This document shows, piece by piece, positions 15,593 through 24,522 of a DNA stretch of 64,000 bases. The position numbers and the translations under genes were made by a program. The DNA is taken from contig NZ_CP118108.1 of NCBI RefSeq assembly GCF_028747985.1, positions 441,001-505,000 on the forward strand, given 5' to 3'. Every line of letters begins with the position of its first letter. Position 1 is the first letter of the stretch. Below the pieces are notes generated by a model, which was given only the letters and a program-made list of their open reading frames with translations, had not been told where the DNA came from and ran no database searches. The stretch is from Paenibacillus urinalis (GTDB lineage: Bacteria > Bacillota > Bacilli > Paenibacillales > Paenibacillaceae).

Positions 15593-16946
15593 GCTGAAGC
15601 AAGCGTTGACCGGCAGCTCAGAGTCCACTTTCATCTATATCAACAATTTTGAAGTGGAAGAGCAATGGAAGCAGGAGCATACCCTGAAGCTGCCATCTCT
15701 CACTGTCGGTTCCTCTGTAGAGCTGGTGAATCGAATGGAGGAATTGGGTGTCTTTCTTGCAGGGAAGGGTGACTATGTGTTGTTAAAAGAAAGTCCTGAC
15801 CCAGAGATGATGACAGACGCCAAATCACTTGGATTCGGGAATTCACTACTTCTAACAATGCGTAATAACGCACCTAAGCTAAATATAACAGAAAATGTAT
15901 TGGACTGCGAGTCCACATTAAACCGACTTCGGGAAATCGCCCGGCATAACACTGTATATCTCGTTCCTTTTGGCGTCTCGGCCAAGGAGGAGGAGCTGTC
16001 GAAGCTCGTAGGTATACCTCTTGCAGTTCCAAGTGCAGATATTTTTCAGAAAGTAAATGATAAAGGGTATTCGCGCAGGCTGAACAGAGAGCTTGGAATA
16101 CGTCAGATCAATGGCAGGGAGTGCAGCACGATTGAAGAGCTGAAGCAAGGCTTTGATGAATTGTCTTATTTGCTTGAAGAAGGCGGCACCCTGGTTTTGA
16201 AGGACGCACTGGGCGTGTCGGGCAAGGGCATCACGGTCATTGGCGACAGGCAGCGGTTCGATAAAGTGCTCAAAATGCTGGAGCAGCAGTCTCGGAAAAA
16301 GGAAACCCGCAGTATCAACTATGTACTTGAAGAGTGGATTGATAAAATCTGTGACCTGAACTACCAATTTCTTATTGATCGCAATGGCCGGGTAGAGTTT
16401 CTCTGTGTGAAGGAATCCTTGGTTGAGAACGGCGTGCATCAGGGACATGTGATGCCTTCAAGACTTTCGGAGGCTCAGATCGAAATTCTGCAGGAGGCCG
16501 CTCAGTTGATCGGCAAGGCCATGTTTGCAGACGGATATTATGGGATGGTCGGTATTGATGCCATTCTTGATCAGGAAGGAAGACTGTATCCCAATCTTGA
16601 GATCAATGCCAGATTCAACATGTCTACGTATCAAACCAATCTGCAGGACCGGCTCATTGGACAAGAGCAGTGCGGTCTTGCGAAGAAATATACCCTTACG
16701 CTAAAGGACTATTTCCCATACCCAGAGCTCAAAACACTGCTCTCAGCGTTCATCTACAGCCCGCAGAGCAGGCAAGGGTTCATTATTAATAATTTTGCTA
16801 CAGTAAATGCCGCTTATAAGGAGCCGGGCAGCCTGTTTACAGGGCGGCTGTATGGTCTGCTTGTGGCAGATTCACGCGAAGCGCTGCTTGAGCTGGATGC
16901 ATCAATTGATCATAAGCTGAGGGAATGGGAGGCAGGAGTCAAATGA
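15549..16946 (+). CDS. ATP-grasp ligase, likely amino acid:ACP ligase (BtrJ-like role)
   Basis: A 465-residue enzyme with an ATP-grasp fold in the second half: the TLVLKDALGVSGKGITVI nucleotide loop near residue 220 and the metal-binding PNLEINARFNMS near 350. The first 150 residues are a poorly conserved N-terminal domain. The start chosen is the ATG at 15549, eight bases after AAAGGTGG, inside the upstream gene; further in-frame ATGs exist at 15525, 15543 and 15558. It is coupled by ATGA to a BtrK-like decarboxylase and is followed by an ACP. This is the BtrJ-BtrK-BtrI set that charges glutamate on a carrier protein in butirosin biosynthesis. Glutamate as substrate is therefore likely but inferred. 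Confidence 0.8.
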   Translation: MSTMSQALTNDFSVKLKQALTGSSESTFIYINNFEVEEQWKQEHTLKLPSLTVGSSVELVNRMEELGVFLAGKGDYVLLKESPDPEMMTDAKSLGFGNSLLLTMRNNAPKLNITENVLDCESTLNRLREIARHNTVYLVPFGVSAKEEELSKLVGIPLAVPSADIFQKVNDKGYSRRLNRELGIRQINGRECSTIEELKQGFDELSYLLEEGGTLVLKDALGVSGKGITVIGDRQRFDKVLKMLEQQSRKKETRSINYVLEEWIDKICDLNYQFLIDRNGRVEFLCVKESLVENGVHQGHVMPSRLSEAQIEILQEAAQLIGKAMFADGYYGMVGIDAILDQEGRLYPNLEINARFNMSTYQTNLQDRLIGQEQCGLAKKYTLTLKDYFPYPELKTLLSAFIYSPQSRQGFIINNFATVNAAYKEPGSLFTGRLYGLLVADSREALLELDASIDHKLREWEAGVK

Positions 16947-18229
16947 GCCAGGAATATACGATTCAGAACTATGCAATATCCAGTCTGACACGCAAATATG
17001 GAACTCCGCTGTATATCTATGACGGAGACATCCTTGAAGAGGTTTACTCGGAGCTTCGCCGAGTGCTCCATCAGGAAGTAGACATTTTTTATTCCCTGAA
17101 GGCCAATCCGAACATCTCTATCTATAACTATCTTAAAAACCTCGGAGCCCATGCAGAAGTCTGCTCTCTCGCCGAGCTGATAACAAGTATAAAAGCGGGG
17201 ACTGATCCGGACAACATTATTTTTCTAGGGCCGGGAAAAAGCGAAGAGGAAATCAAGGCTTGTCTGCACTACAACATTTACGCCATCGTTTGTGAGTCCT
17301 TTCAGGAGCTGGAGATCATCAATCGGCTGGCAGAAGAGCTTGATGTTAAAGCGAAGGTTGCACTGCGAATTAATCCTGCCTTTTCGGTTAAGGGCTCTCG
17401 TCTGACTATGGGCGGCAAGCCGCGTCAATTCGGCATCGATGAGGCGGCTTTATTCAGCAGCACAGCATGGATGAATGGATATGCTCATATCACGATCAGG
17501 GGTATCCATGTCTATATGGGAACACGGATGCTGGACATCGATCCGATTGTTCAGAACACCGGACATATTCTGGATCTCGCTGTAAGGATCGAGGATGCTC
17601 TTGGCGTGCAGCTTGATATGGTTGATGTGGGAGGAGGACTGGGTGTTCCCTATTTCGAAGGAGAGTCCTCTCTTGATGTGCATGGCCTTGCTGAGCAGCT
17701 GAATCCCTTGTTCGCGGCTTTTAAAGAAACGCATCCTGAGACACGGCTCATTATGGAGCTGGGAAGATATTTGGTCGGGCGGTCAGGATTATTGGTGAGC
17801 AAGGCACTGTACGTTAAAGAATCGTATGATGAAACTTTTGTTGTGACAGACGGAGGAACCAATTGCCATATGGCTGCTGTCGGCGTCGGTTCCTATGTTA
17901 AACGGAACTTTCCTATCGCTCTGTTAAGCCGCTGTGATGAGCCGGCGGAAGGAGAATACAACATTACCGGACCCTTGTGTACTCCGAACGATGTGGTGGG
18001 CAAGAAAGTAGCTCTCCCCAAAGTGCAGCCGGGTGACTTGATTGGCATATTCAACTCCGGAGCCTATGGGCCGACAGCTTCACCTACAAACTTTTTAAGT
18101 CATGGGTATCCGGCTGAAGTGCTTGTTGCTAAGGGAGAGGCTCATTTGATCCGAGACCGGGACCAGGTGCAGGATCTGCTGGGCAAGCAGCATTTGGTTG
18201 AAGTCAAGCCGATGATTCCGGCTCTATAA
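16943..18229 (+). CDS. PLP-dependent decarboxylase, BtrK-like (glutamyl-ACP decarboxylase)
   Basis: A 428-residue fold-type III enzyme of the diaminopimelate/ornithine decarboxylase family. Lys53 in FYSLKANPN binds PLP; MGGKPRQFGIDE, IRGIHVYMGT, VDVGGGLGVPYF, MELGRYL, GPLCTPNDVVGK and IFNSGAYGPTASPTNFL follow in order. These blocks match BtrK, which decarboxylates glutamate attached to a carrier protein to give gamma-aminobutyryl-ACP, better than lysine-pathway LysA. It starts within the ATGA stop overlap of the ATP-grasp gene, preceded by CAGGAG. The ACP follows after 26 bases. Decarboxylation of another ACP-linked amino acid cannot be excluded. Confidence 0.85.
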   Translation: MSQEYTIQNYAISSLTRKYGTPLYIYDGDILEEVYSELRRVLHQEVDIFYSLKANPNISIYNYLKNLGAHAEVCSLAELITSIKAGTDPDNIIFLGPGKSEEEIKACLHYNIYAIVCESFQELEIINRLAEELDVKAKVALRINPAFSVKGSRLTMGGKPRQFGIDEAALFSSTAWMNGYAHITIRGIHVYMGTRMLDIDPIVQNTGHILDLAVRIEDALGVQLDMVDVGGGLGVPYFEGESSLDVHGLAEQLNPLFAAFKETHPETRLIMELGRYLVGRSGLLVSKALYVKESYDETFVVTDGGTNCHMAAVGVGSYVKRNFPIALLSRCDEPAEGEYNITGPLCTPNDVVGKKVALPKVQPGDLIGIFNSGAYGPTASPTNFLSHGYPAEVLVAKGEAHLIRDRDQVQDLLGKQHLVEVKPMIPAL

Positions 18230-18255
18230 ATTATATTTCTAAGGAGGAAATAGAG

Positions 18256-18516
18256 ATGACAACAAATATGCTTATTGAAGAAATCAAAGGTGCATTGGAA
18301 GAAGTGCTGAACACAAAGGAGGAACGTCCAATTGGGCTGGAGACATCCCTGTTTGAAGAGCTGCATCTTGACTCTACCTCGGTGCTTGAGCTGCTGATGA
18401 CATTGGAGGATCGGATTGACGGCTTGGAGATTGATCCTGATGAACTGGAGCCGGAAGTGTTCAGTACAGTAGGGTCTCTGGCTGAATATATCGAGAGACA
18501 GCTTGTAGCGGTGTAA
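18256..18516 (+). CDS. Acyl carrier protein
   Basis: An 86-residue acidic four-helix carrier protein. The phosphopantetheine site is Ser40 in ELHLDSTSVLEL. The start follows AAGGAGGAAA. It should be activated by the Sfp-type transferase at the end of the cluster. By position it is the carrier for the product of the ATP-grasp/decarboxylase pair and the substrate of the ketosynthases that follow. Confidence 0.92.
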   Translation: MTTNMLIEEIKGALEEVLNTKEERPIGLETSLFEELHLDSTSVLELLMTLEDRIDGLEIDPDELEPEVFSTVGSLAEYIERQLVAV

Positions 18517-18520
18517 GCTG

Positions 18521-19351
18521 ATGGCACTCGGAATCCAGCAGTTATTCGTAAAGGAATTCACGCAGAAGAGCCCTCCTTTTGAGCATCCGCAGTTAGAGCG
18601 GTTTCATCATGATCTATTATCCGGCTTCGACATGACTCCAGACTATGAATGGCTCGAGAAAGGGAACAACAATTCATACCACAATATGGCTGCAGAAATA
18701 CTGGATGATGAGCGATGGAAGCAGGAAATATCGAGGACAGATCTATTCATTCTGGCCTACAGCTTTCCGAATATAAGGCCGGATATTTCAATCGTCAATT
18801 ATATAATGGACCGTTATGGAGCCGGATTTTTGAGCTTTGCCATTAATGATATGGGCTTTGCTGCTCCCTTTATGGCCCTTCATATCATCAATCAGTACTT
18901 GAAGGAATCGGGCTTCAGCCGGGCAATGCTGCTGGTGATGGATCAGACCTCTCTGCCGTATAAGACCAAGGAGCTGCAGGAAGTCTCAGGCGTGGACACC
19001 GGGGCTCTCCTGCTCATGGACAGGGTACAGGGAAGCTCGGGAAATATTGTAGATATCCGAATGAACTATATGCCATCGCTGAATGCACAGGTGCTGAATG
19101 ATCAGATGGATGAATGGCTGGTACAGAAGAGGGCCGTACCGCAAAGGCTGCTCATCCTGGCTCACCCTTCGCTGTGCGGCCTGCTTGATCCATCCTATGA
19201 GGTCAGGGGCTACGACACCTGCAGGTGGAGTGCAGCTCCCTTCATGGCCTTGTCTTCTCTTCTAAGTGAAGAGCACTCCTATACCCATGTATGCGTGCTT
19301 CACTACGAGGAAGAGGAGGAATATCTGTATCAATTGCTGCTGGAAATGTAA
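18521..19351 (+). CDS. Ketosynthase-like protein without catalytic Cys (first)
   Basis: A 276-residue protein. No family name is certain, but residues around NDMGFAAPFMALHIINQYL, followed by MLLVMDQTS, align in pattern with the nucleophile elbow and next strand of the two catalytic KAS III-like proteins. The Cys position is a Phe. The C-terminal part has a strand RLLILAHPS like the second thiolase half, without the His pairs. It starts two bases after the ACP stop, on an ATG with only a weak upstream purine run, so it is probably translationally coupled. The likely role is a non-catalytic partner of a ketosynthase, comparable to chain-length factors of type II polyketide synthases; this is inference. 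Confidence 0.7.
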   Translation: MALGIQQLFVKEFTQKSPPFEHPQLERFHHDLLSGFDMTPDYEWLEKGNNNSYHNMAAEILDDERWKQEISRTDLFILAYSFPNIRPDISIVNYIMDRYGAGFLSFAINDMGFAAPFMALHIINQYLKESGFSRAMLLVMDQTSLPYKTKELQEVSGVDTGALLLMDRVQGSSGNIVDIRMNYMPSLNAQVLNDQMDEWLVQKRAVPQRLLILAHPSLCGLLDPSYEVRGYDTCRWSAAPFMALSSLLSEEHSYTHVCVLHYEEEEEYLYQLLLEM

Positions 19352-19379
19352 GAAGGATGCTTGAAGGGAGAGGGGAGCG

Positions 19380-20318
19380 ATGGGGCTAGGCATTAAGGAT
19401 ATCAGTGTAAGTATTCCGGAACGGATTGAATCTCCCGCCGACCTCCTCGATGGGCTTGGCTACAGTAAGGGAGAGCTGCAGCTTCTGAGTAAATACCATA
19501 AGCTCAAAGGGTCACCGGTATGGGACACGGATCAGACATTGGATGACGCTCTGATCCAGTGTATTCAGAAATTGAAGGAGAAGCAGTCGCTGGATGAGGT
19601 CGACGTTGTGCTGTACGCCCATTCTGCCCATGTGCAGGTTCCGGGAGATTATGGCTTGCTGCACAAGGTGCTGCGTCCTTTTTCCATGGAGCTCCTTCCG
19701 TGCTACGGCATCTCTCAGCTGAACTGCGCTTCATCTATGGCAGCGCTGGATGTGGCAAACCGGATGATTGAACGTGATCCAGAGATTCGCCAAATCCTGC
19801 TGCTCTGTGCGGACCAGTTCAACTTTTTGCCAAACTCCTGGCGTTATATTCGCAAGTCTACAATGCTCGGCGATTCAGCGGTAGCTCTGCTGCTCGAAAA
19901 TGGAGGAACCCGTAACGTGATTCAATCGGTTTATCTATTCAACGATACAAGATTTCATACAGGATATTATGCTACGGAGGAAGAGATGGCAGGGTTTAAC
20001 CAAACCTATGTAAGCCATATTATCAGCGGCTTAGATAAGTTGTTGAGCTCTTGCCGCATGGAGCTGTCAGATCTGGATTATATCCTGCCGCATAATGTGA
20101 ACTGGACGACGTGGAAGGAATTTCTGCATCGGACCGGATTCGCCCAAGAGCGGGTATACCTTGATATGATTCCGAGCATTGGTCATACCTTCTCAAGTGA
20201 TGCGTTCATCAACCTATCGGAAGCGATGGCGAAGGGATGGATGGAGAAAGGGAGTCATTATGTGATGACCAGCATTGGTCTGGGCAGCTTTTTCGGATTT
20301 GTGTTAATGAGACATTGA
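19380..20318 (+). CDS. KAS III-like ketosynthase, catalytic (second)
   Basis: A 312-residue paralogue of the protein at 14597. Cys116 lies in SQLNCASSM, His238 in LPHNVN, and His269 in IGHTFSSDAFINL replaces the FabH Asn. The two proteins share the HNVN and (C/S)SD(P/A)FINL blocks, so both belong to one special subfamily. The start (ATG 19380) follows GGGAGAGGGGAG. It is followed after 14 bases by a half-size dehydrogenase-like gene. Together with 18521 it could form a heterodimer. Confidence 0.85.
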   Translation: MGLGIKDISVSIPERIESPADLLDGLGYSKGELQLLSKYHKLKGSPVWDTDQTLDDALIQCIQKLKEKQSLDEVDVVLYAHSAHVQVPGDYGLLHKVLRPFSMELLPCYGISQLNCASSMAALDVANRMIERDPEIRQILLLCADQFNFLPNSWRYIRKSTMLGDSAVALLLENGGTRNVIQSVYLFNDTRFHTGYYATEEEMAGFNQTYVSHIISGLDKLLSSCRMELSDLDYILPHNVNWTTWKEFLHRTGFAQERVYLDMIPSIGHTFSSDAFINLSEAMAKGWMEKGSHYVMTSIGLGSFFGFVLMRH

Positions 20319-20332
20319 AGGGAGCCAGTAGA

Positions 20333-21049
20333 ATGAACAGAGACGAGGATAATCGAAGTATCGCGACGGCTGACAACGGAATTGCGAGTGCCTCTGCCGA
20401 TCTGGGAGCCGAGCGTCTTCTGGAGAATTCTTTATTTCAGATCAAGGATAAAATGATTGTTCCAATCAATAGCACCGGCTATATTATGATCTCTCAGCGG
20501 CTGCTTCAAGAGCTGGACTGCTTCCTGTATGACGGTCATGAGCTGTTCTCTATCGCCGAGCTGGAGAATATCCATCTGATCCAGGATTCTATTCTGCAGG
20601 TGGAGGGTCTTCAATTGCTGCGGCTTCCACAGACACAGGAGAAGCGTGTTCAGGAAGGCAGCCACGAGGATCCGCTCTACAGTGAGCTGCTGGAGAGAAT
20701 GCTGCTGTACCGGGCAGAACTATGTGCTGCAGGACTTGAGCTTGTAAGACAGCACCTCTCCGGGCGTGAATCCGGAAACGGGCCGACGCTGCAGAATCAG
20801 CTGGTTAAAGGCAATATTACGGATATATTGACGATTTTGGAGATGATCAAGAGCACGAGTAGTGAGCATATGGAGTATAGCTGCAGCCCTGTGAATCGGG
20901 CGTCGCTGCGAGCTATGCTTCATCAAGAGCTGGACCGTGCTTTTGGTCTCCTTCAAAAGCTGGGCGGGGGACATGGTTACGTGAATGGACCGGTCATGTA
21001 TAGCTATTACATATCCCAGGCAGTTAAGAACATTTATTACGTGTCCTAA
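20333..21049 (+). CDS. Half-size acyl-CoA dehydrogenase-like protein
   Basis: A 238-residue protein whose C-terminal half resembles the all-helical C-terminal domain of acyl-CoA dehydrogenases, ending KLGGGHGYVNGPVMYSYYISQ in place of the usual GGhGY-RDar motif. The N-terminal 100 residues are not recognised, and the FAD-binding beta domain is missing. The ATG (20333) follows GAAGGGAG. The gene is 16 bases upstream of a full-length acyl-CoA dehydrogenase, so the two probably form a complex, as do other split dehydrogenases. A catalytic role of its own is doubtful. Confidence 0.65.
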   Translation: MNRDEDNRSIATADNGIASASADLGAERLLENSLFQIKDKMIVPINSTGYIMISQRLLQELDCFLYDGHELFSIAELENIHLIQDSILQVEGLQLLRLPQTQEKRVQEGSHEDPLYSELLERMLLYRAELCAAGLELVRQHLSGRESGNGPTLQNQLVKGNITDILTILEMIKSTSSEHMEYSCSPVNRASLRAMLHQELDRAFGLLQKLGGGHGYVNGPVMYSYYISQAVKNIYYVS

Positions 21050-21065
21050 AGGAGGGAGTATGAGC

Positions 21066-22223
21066 ATGATTACCACCGATAAATTACGAGTCTTCGAGCA
21101 GGAAATGAAAGAGATCGGCAGCGATTTGAGGGAGGTAGGACAGCTGGTAGATGAGCAGCCCGAGCGCTTGTCCTTATACACCAGCCGTCCTTCTCTGCAG
21201 CTTGCCAATCGGATGATGATTCCTCCTGAATATGGCGGCGAACCAATCGTTACGATCGGATCAGAGAAATATTATGGGCTTAGCTGTATCGAACGGGTCA
21301 CGGCGATCGAGCAGCTGGCCTATGGCGATGCAGGCACATTCTTGGGCTGTCCGGGTCCCTCCATGTCCGGCATTATCATCAATGAGCTTGCAGATTCTCA
21401 GCAGAAGGAGCGCTTCTACTCCCGATTTCTGAAGGCGCCCTCCTGGACATTCTTTGCTCTGTCTGAACCCAAGAAGGGCTCTGATGCAACCGGAATCCAG
21501 ACGAGAGTCCATAGAGCTGTTGATGGAGACATGATTCTAAATGGCGAGAAATATTTTATTGGTAACGGCTGCCGTGCAGACATGGGACTTGTATTTGCCC
21601 AGACCAGCCATACGCCGCTCGGAATTCAGGTTCTGCTGATCGACACCTCGGTAGAAGGGTTTAGTGCGGTTCCACTTGATACGATGGGTGTCCGTGCTGT
21701 GCAGCTTAGTCATCTTACCTTCAACGGCTGCAGGATTGAGGAGGAACAGGTGCTCGGCAGACATTTGAGCAAATCCAGAAGGGGCTTCTGGGGAGCGCTG
21801 CAAACCTTCCATCAGATGCGCCCCGGTGTAGCCGCGCTTGGTCTTGGTGTTGCCCAGGCAGCTTACGATTATCTGCTTGCAGAGCGCAGGCAATATAAGG
21901 AGAAGGAGCAGCAGGAGCTTGAGAAGCTGTGGCTTCGGCTGGCAGCAACACGTTCACTGATCCGTTATGCCGCGATGGAGATCGATGCTGACGGACAGAA
22001 GGGATACCTTGCTTCACTGGGTAAGATCCGGGCAACTCAGCTTGCAGAGGAAGCCACCCAGCTGGCAGCAGATTATTTGGGTCCTGGATCGCTGTATGAG
22101 CATCCGCTATTGAATAAATGGTATCGGGACGCGAGAGCATTTGAGTTCATGGAGGGAACGACCAATATACAGAAGGTCAATGTGTTCCAGGCTTATATTA
22201 CGGGGAAGATGAGCTATGCATAA
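21066..22223 (+). CDS. Acyl-CoA dehydrogenase family protein
   Basis: A 385-residue flavoprotein with the three-domain order of acyl-CoA/acyl-ACP dehydrogenases. FFALSEPKKGSDATGIQTRVHR is the FAD/substrate loop, followed by the LNGEKYFIGNG strand, and FEFMEGTTNIQKV carries the usual catalytic Glu. It would introduce or reduce an alpha-beta double bond in an acyl chain, perhaps on the cluster ACP. AAAGGAGGG favours the ATG at 21066; one at 21060 is also possible. It overlaps the next gene by eight bases. Confidence 0.85.
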   Translation: MITTDKLRVFEQEMKEIGSDLREVGQLVDEQPERLSLYTSRPSLQLANRMMIPPEYGGEPIVTIGSEKYYGLSCIERVTAIEQLAYGDAGTFLGCPGPSMSGIIINELADSQQKERFYSRFLKAPSWTFFALSEPKKGSDATGIQTRVHRAVDGDMILNGEKYFIGNGCRADMGLVFAQTSHTPLGIQVLLIDTSVEGFSAVPLDTMGVRAVQLSHLTFNGCRIEEEQVLGRHLSKSRRGFWGALQTFHQMRPGVAALGLGVAQAAYDYLLAERRQYKEKEQQELEKLWLRLAATRSLIRYAAMEIDADGQKGYLASLGKIRATQLAEEATQLAADYLGPGSLYEHPLLNKWYRDARAFEFMEGTTNIQKVNVFQAYITGKMSYA

Positions 22224-23229
22224 GAGATTGAAGATTCCTCCGTTGTTCGTCAACAGTATCAACTGGCTGACTATACCTGATCAGGATTATGTATTGGAGG
22301 CATCACCGGAAGACTATCGTGTCCTCTCTCCCTACCTGTATGCGGAGAAGGCATATTTCGGTACTCCCATGGATTCTGTAATCCGCGCATATATTCGAGA
22401 CGGAAAGCGCGTGACCAGCGGGGACATGGCTTGTAAAGTACTGGAGCCCTTTCAGAAGGACAGCTGCTGGGATTCAATTGTATTAGCACAGTCCTATCCT
22501 GACAGGTATGCACTTAATCCTCCTCTGGCCCGGCTGCTGGAGGAGACTCCGCTTCACTTCGCAAACTATCTCGGCTTATCTCATCTGGGTCCGCTTGCCG
22601 CAGTAGAATTCATTCCTCTTATGCACTTGACAATCCAGCGTCAGTCACTTGTTGTTTTCTCAGAGCAAAGGATTGTTCAGAAGAAAGAGGTTACTGACTT
22701 CCCCGAACAAGGAAACTCCCTCCCACAGAAGGAAGTGGGACCCTATCCTCGAACGGATATGGCAGTTGCGATGGAAGTGAACCCGGCAGGAGGAGCACTT
22801 GAGCTTCATTACGAGGGGAAGCAGGAGTGGTCTTCTGCGAATGCAGAGACGATCATAGCATCACTCATTAAGAGATACAGCCCGGACCAGACCTTTATCC
22901 AGTCTGCACTCCATTATGGATTTGATTCTGATTCAGCACCCGCTGTTAACAGCAGGGCAGAAGACGCGCTAAGTGGAGATGTCTGGGTACAGCTTGCCGA
23001 ATGGCTCCGCTTGAACCAGCCTGAAACCGGCACCAGAGTACTGCTCGTGGCAGGGGATCATCATCAGCTGTCGGTCTGCTCTGTCATTGTGCATTCGATG
23101 CCTGCACTAAATTTGCTGACGTTTAACGAAGGAGAGATATGTCATGAAGAGCCTGGATTACACGACAGGAAAGATCAGCGGACTGCTGCTCAAGACAGCA
23201 GTACCTATGCTTCTAGCCTCTCTCGTTAA
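22216..23229 (+). CDS. Ketosynthase-like protein without catalytic Cys (second)
   Basis: A 337-residue protein of no named family. The block FANYLGLSHLGPLAAVEFIPLM followed by QSLVVFSEQ has the pattern of the thiolase nucleophile elbow, as in the gene at 18521, again without Cys at that place. A later strand RVLLVAGDHH parallels RLLILAHPS there. It thus looks like a second degenerate ketosynthase partner. The reading frame runs 86 bases into the MATE gene; the last 29 residues are an out-of-frame copy of the transporter start, so either the overlap is real or the native end is earlier because of a frameshift. Confidence 0.6.
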   Translation: MHKRLKIPPLFVNSINWLTIPDQDYVLEASPEDYRVLSPYLYAEKAYFGTPMDSVIRAYIRDGKRVTSGDMACKVLEPFQKDSCWDSIVLAQSYPDRYALNPPLARLLEETPLHFANYLGLSHLGPLAAVEFIPLMHLTIQRQSLVVFSEQRIVQKKEVTDFPEQGNSLPQKEVGPYPRTDMAVAMEVNPAGGALELHYEGKQEWSSANAETIIASLIKRYSPDQTFIQSALHYGFDSDSAPAVNSRAEDALSGDVWVQLAEWLRLNQPETGTRVLLVAGDHHQLSVCSVIVHSMPALNLLTFNEGEICHEEPGLHDRKDQRTAAQDSSTYASSLSR

Positions 23230-24511
23230 TATGATCACTCAGATGGCGAATGTGTTCTTTATGGGACATACAGGACAGGATGTGCTGTATGTACTGTCTT
23301 TATATATCCCTATTTCATTCCTCTTGATCGCACTCGTCGAAGCGCTCCAGCTGTCTGCACAGGTTACGATATCTCGCCATCGCAGCAAGGATCAGGCAGA
23401 AATCTCAAGTCTGCTGGCTCATTATGCAGCAGGCGGCCTTCTGCTGACGATGACGATCGGTCTGATCGTCATTCTGTGTGTGCCGCTATTCCGCTACTAT
23501 TATGGGATTGCAGACTCCATTCATCCGCTCTTCTCAGGTTACGTAAGAGGGATGATGATTGCGGCCATCCCAACCGTTCTAGGGGCCATTGCGAGTGCTG
23601 CCCTGCGTGGACTCGGCAGGGCACAGCAGGCTTCCCTTATAGCGGTAGGAACAGCGGCAGTGAATGTTCTGCTTGTATATTTACTGGTCCGTGTTATTGG
23701 CCTTAGCTTAAGTGGAATCGTCTATGCCAATATGATCAGCGGTCTGCTATCCCTGTCTGCTGCGGTTATTTATCTCATTCGCACGGGTCACTTCAAGCTT
23801 CCTCCTCTTCAATGGAGGATGTCACAGTTAATTCTATTGCGGCATGTAGGTGTACCCGTCTTTGTGTCTTACTGTCTTATCTTTCTAAGCACGTTCTTTT
23901 ATAACCGGATTATCAGTCCCTATGGTGAGAGTGTTATCGCTGGCTTCGGGGTAGGTTATCGAATCCAGACCATGGCCATTCTGCCAGGCATCGTGATCGG
24001 TTCCGCCATTGGGATCATCATTAATCAGAACATGGCTGAGAAGAAAGGAGAGAGAGCATATGAAGGCTTCAAGAAAGGAATGCAGCATTCATACGCTGCC
24101 TATGCGCTGATTGCAGCCGGCGTATGGCTCTTCAAGGAGCCCATTGTTACCTTTCTCATCGCAGAGGAAGCAGCCCGGCAGGAAGCGGTACAGTATCTGA
24201 GCATCGTGGCGCCCTCCTATATACTGATGGGTCCATTAATGACGGCTCTTCTGACGATGGAACAGACAGGTCAGGGGTATCGTGCGCTCCTGCTGAACGC
24301 GGTTTATTTTATCCTTATCGTGGCTGCCGGTTTCGGAATGACGACACTCTTAGATCAGCCAGAAGCCTTCTATTGGTGCATATTCTTCGCTAATCTAGCG
24401 GGTGCCAGTGTTATTATCCCTACGTTTCGAATGTATAAGAAGCGCTACATCCAAGAAGCTTCGGACTCAGATCACAGAGCTCAAGAAAAAGTATTCTCAC
24501 CACAAGCCTAA
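23144..24511 (+). CDS. MATE-family multidrug/metabolite exporter
   Basis: A 455-residue membrane protein with about twelve hydrophobic helices in two six-helix halves. The N-terminus reads TGKISGLLLKTAVPMLLASL, typical of NorM/DinF-like MATE proteins, and RISPYGE-type loops (here RIISPYGESVIAGFG) occur before helix 8. MATE exporters use sodium or proton gradients. The ATG (23144) follows GAAGGAGAG. It is embedded between biosynthetic genes, so export of the cluster product is likely. Confidence 0.88.
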   Translation: MKSLDYTTGKISGLLLKTAVPMLLASLVNMITQMANVFFMGHTGQDVLYVLSLYIPISFLLIALVEALQLSAQVTISRHRSKDQAEISSLLAHYAAGGLLLTMTIGLIVILCVPLFRYYYGIADSIHPLFSGYVRGMMIAAIPTVLGAIASAALRGLGRAQQASLIAVGTAAVNVLLVYLLVRVIGLSLSGIVYANMISGLLSLSAAVIYLIRTGHFKLPPLQWRMSQLILLRHVGVPVFVSYCLIFLSTFFYNRIISPYGESVIAGFGVGYRIQTMAILPGIVIGSAIGIIINQNMAEKKGERAYEGFKKGMQHSYAAYALIAAGVWLFKEPIVTFLIAEEAARQEAVQYLSIVAPSYILMGPLMTALLTMEQTGQGYRALLLNAVYFILIVAAGFGMTTLLDQPEAFYWCIFFANLAGASVIIPTFRMYKKRYIQEASDSDHRAQEKVFSPQA

Positions 24512-24522
24512 GGAGGTACGTT

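Noticed and set aside
16943..18229. Lysine-pathway diaminopimelate decarboxylase (lysA)
   Set aside because: The gene is between an ATP-grasp ligase and an ACP, and its sequence blocks match BtrK more closely; no lysine genes are near.
18521..19351. Unrelated hypothetical protein or decayed ketosynthase
   Set aside because: The reading frame is intact, closely packed and has a second counterpart at 22216, so a maintained non-catalytic role is more likely than decay.
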